In this document: positions 21,633 through 21,855 of the stretch, in pieces
Position numbering within the stretch: the stretch's first letter is position 1
Layout of the letters: the number at the start of each line of letters is the position of its first letter
IMG/VR virus record: IMGVR_UViG_3300030333_000644
Span: 1 to 21,855 of that record
DNA from: a virus
Length of the DNA: 21,855 nt
Direction: 5' to 3' (one strand)
Position numbers and translations under genes: made by a program
The notes under the pieces: generated by a model
The model's database searches: none
Seen by the model: the letters and a program-made list of their open reading frames with translations, nothing else
What the model was told of the DNA's origin: nothing

Positions 21633-21855
21633 GTTCTTGTTCTGAAAAATCCTCTTCACGCATACATAAGACTTCACATATCAAAGCGTTGTGCTTTACA
21701 ACAGCAGTTCTAATAAATTCTGTAACCCATTTACCGTTAGTTATAAGTTGTGCTTTTCGATTACCGTCAATAAAAACATAATGATCGTAACCTCTTAAAT
21801 CTTGATCTATTAATTTTTTTTCTAAGTTTGATATTCTATTTAATTTTAAAGTTTT
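21601..21855 (-). CDS. Unknown protein, C-terminal part (runs off the window)
   Basis: On the minus strand a frame is open from the window edge (21855) to TAA at 21603-21601, giving 84 residues without a start codon at the edge. It reads LEKKLIDQDLRGYDHYVFID, then RKAQLITNGKWVTEFIRTAV, then a cysteine-bearing ICEVLCMREEDFSEQELKDF stretch. Strands followed by an acidic helix suggest a small folded domain; no family is recognised. The absence of stops over 84 codons in this AT-rich DNA and the ordinary amino-acid make-up support a real gene. It converges on and overlaps by 32 bases the plus-strand gene at 21303-21632. Confidence 0.6.
   Translation of the reverse strand, partial: KTLKLNRISNLEKKLIDQDLRGYDHYVFIDGNRKAQLITNGKWVTEFIRTAVVKHNALICEVLCMREEDFSEQELKDFEDGLLS

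Overview
The window is a dense, AT-rich, double-stranded DNA phage segment carrying the head-tail joining, tail, tail-fibre and probable lysis genes of a long, flexible-tailed (siphovirus-type, lambda-like) phage. No tRNA, integrase, transposase, CRISPR array or bacterial housekeeping gene was seen. The fibre vocabulary, the small membrane protein pair at 18217-19073, the holin-like gene and the secreted-protein cassette at 19137-20658 resemble genes I remember from marine picocyanobacterial phages (Prochlorococcus/Synechococcus). A cyanophage is therefore the best guess, but this rests on recalled family resemblance, not on a search.

Layout. 1-364: C-terminus of the major capsid protein, closed by a strong intrinsic terminator (386-420). 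457-2343: four overlapping genes for the connector, head closure, neck and tail terminator. 2370-2910: tail assembly chaperone, with a second frame that looks like a lambda G/T-type programmed frameshift, here apparently +1. 2943-5147: tape measure. 5147-10790: lambda M, L, K, I and J equivalents in lambda order, joined by TAATG or ATGA junctions. No tail tube gene lies at its usual place between the tail terminator and the chaperone. The L equivalent ends just before the cysteine domain known from lambda.

10815-17954: fibre and adhesin array. It holds two fibres sharing a near-identical C-terminal domain, two small fibre or baseplate-like proteins, a fibre with T-AELN-DG motifs, an 820-residue protein with LamG-like, SPRY-like and triplicated domains, and a fibre-assembly-like protein. 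17945-19073: a coiled-coil protein and two single-pass membrane proteins.

The plus-strand block converges at about 19074-19150, between two hairpins, on a minus-strand operon (21059 to 19137). That operon encodes a two-helix holin-like protein followed by three proteins with Sec-type signal peptides; the first two look paralogous. The third has no ATG, GTG or TTG codon anywhere near its signal peptide. The right end has two small plus-strand genes (21125 and 21303) that converge on a minus-strand gene running off the window.

Taken together, the left part builds the head-tail joint and tail, the middle part builds host-recognition appendages, and the minus-strand cassette probably acts at the cell envelope during lysis or superinfection control. 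No endolysin is visible apart from the NlpC/P60 domain of the tail-tip K protein.
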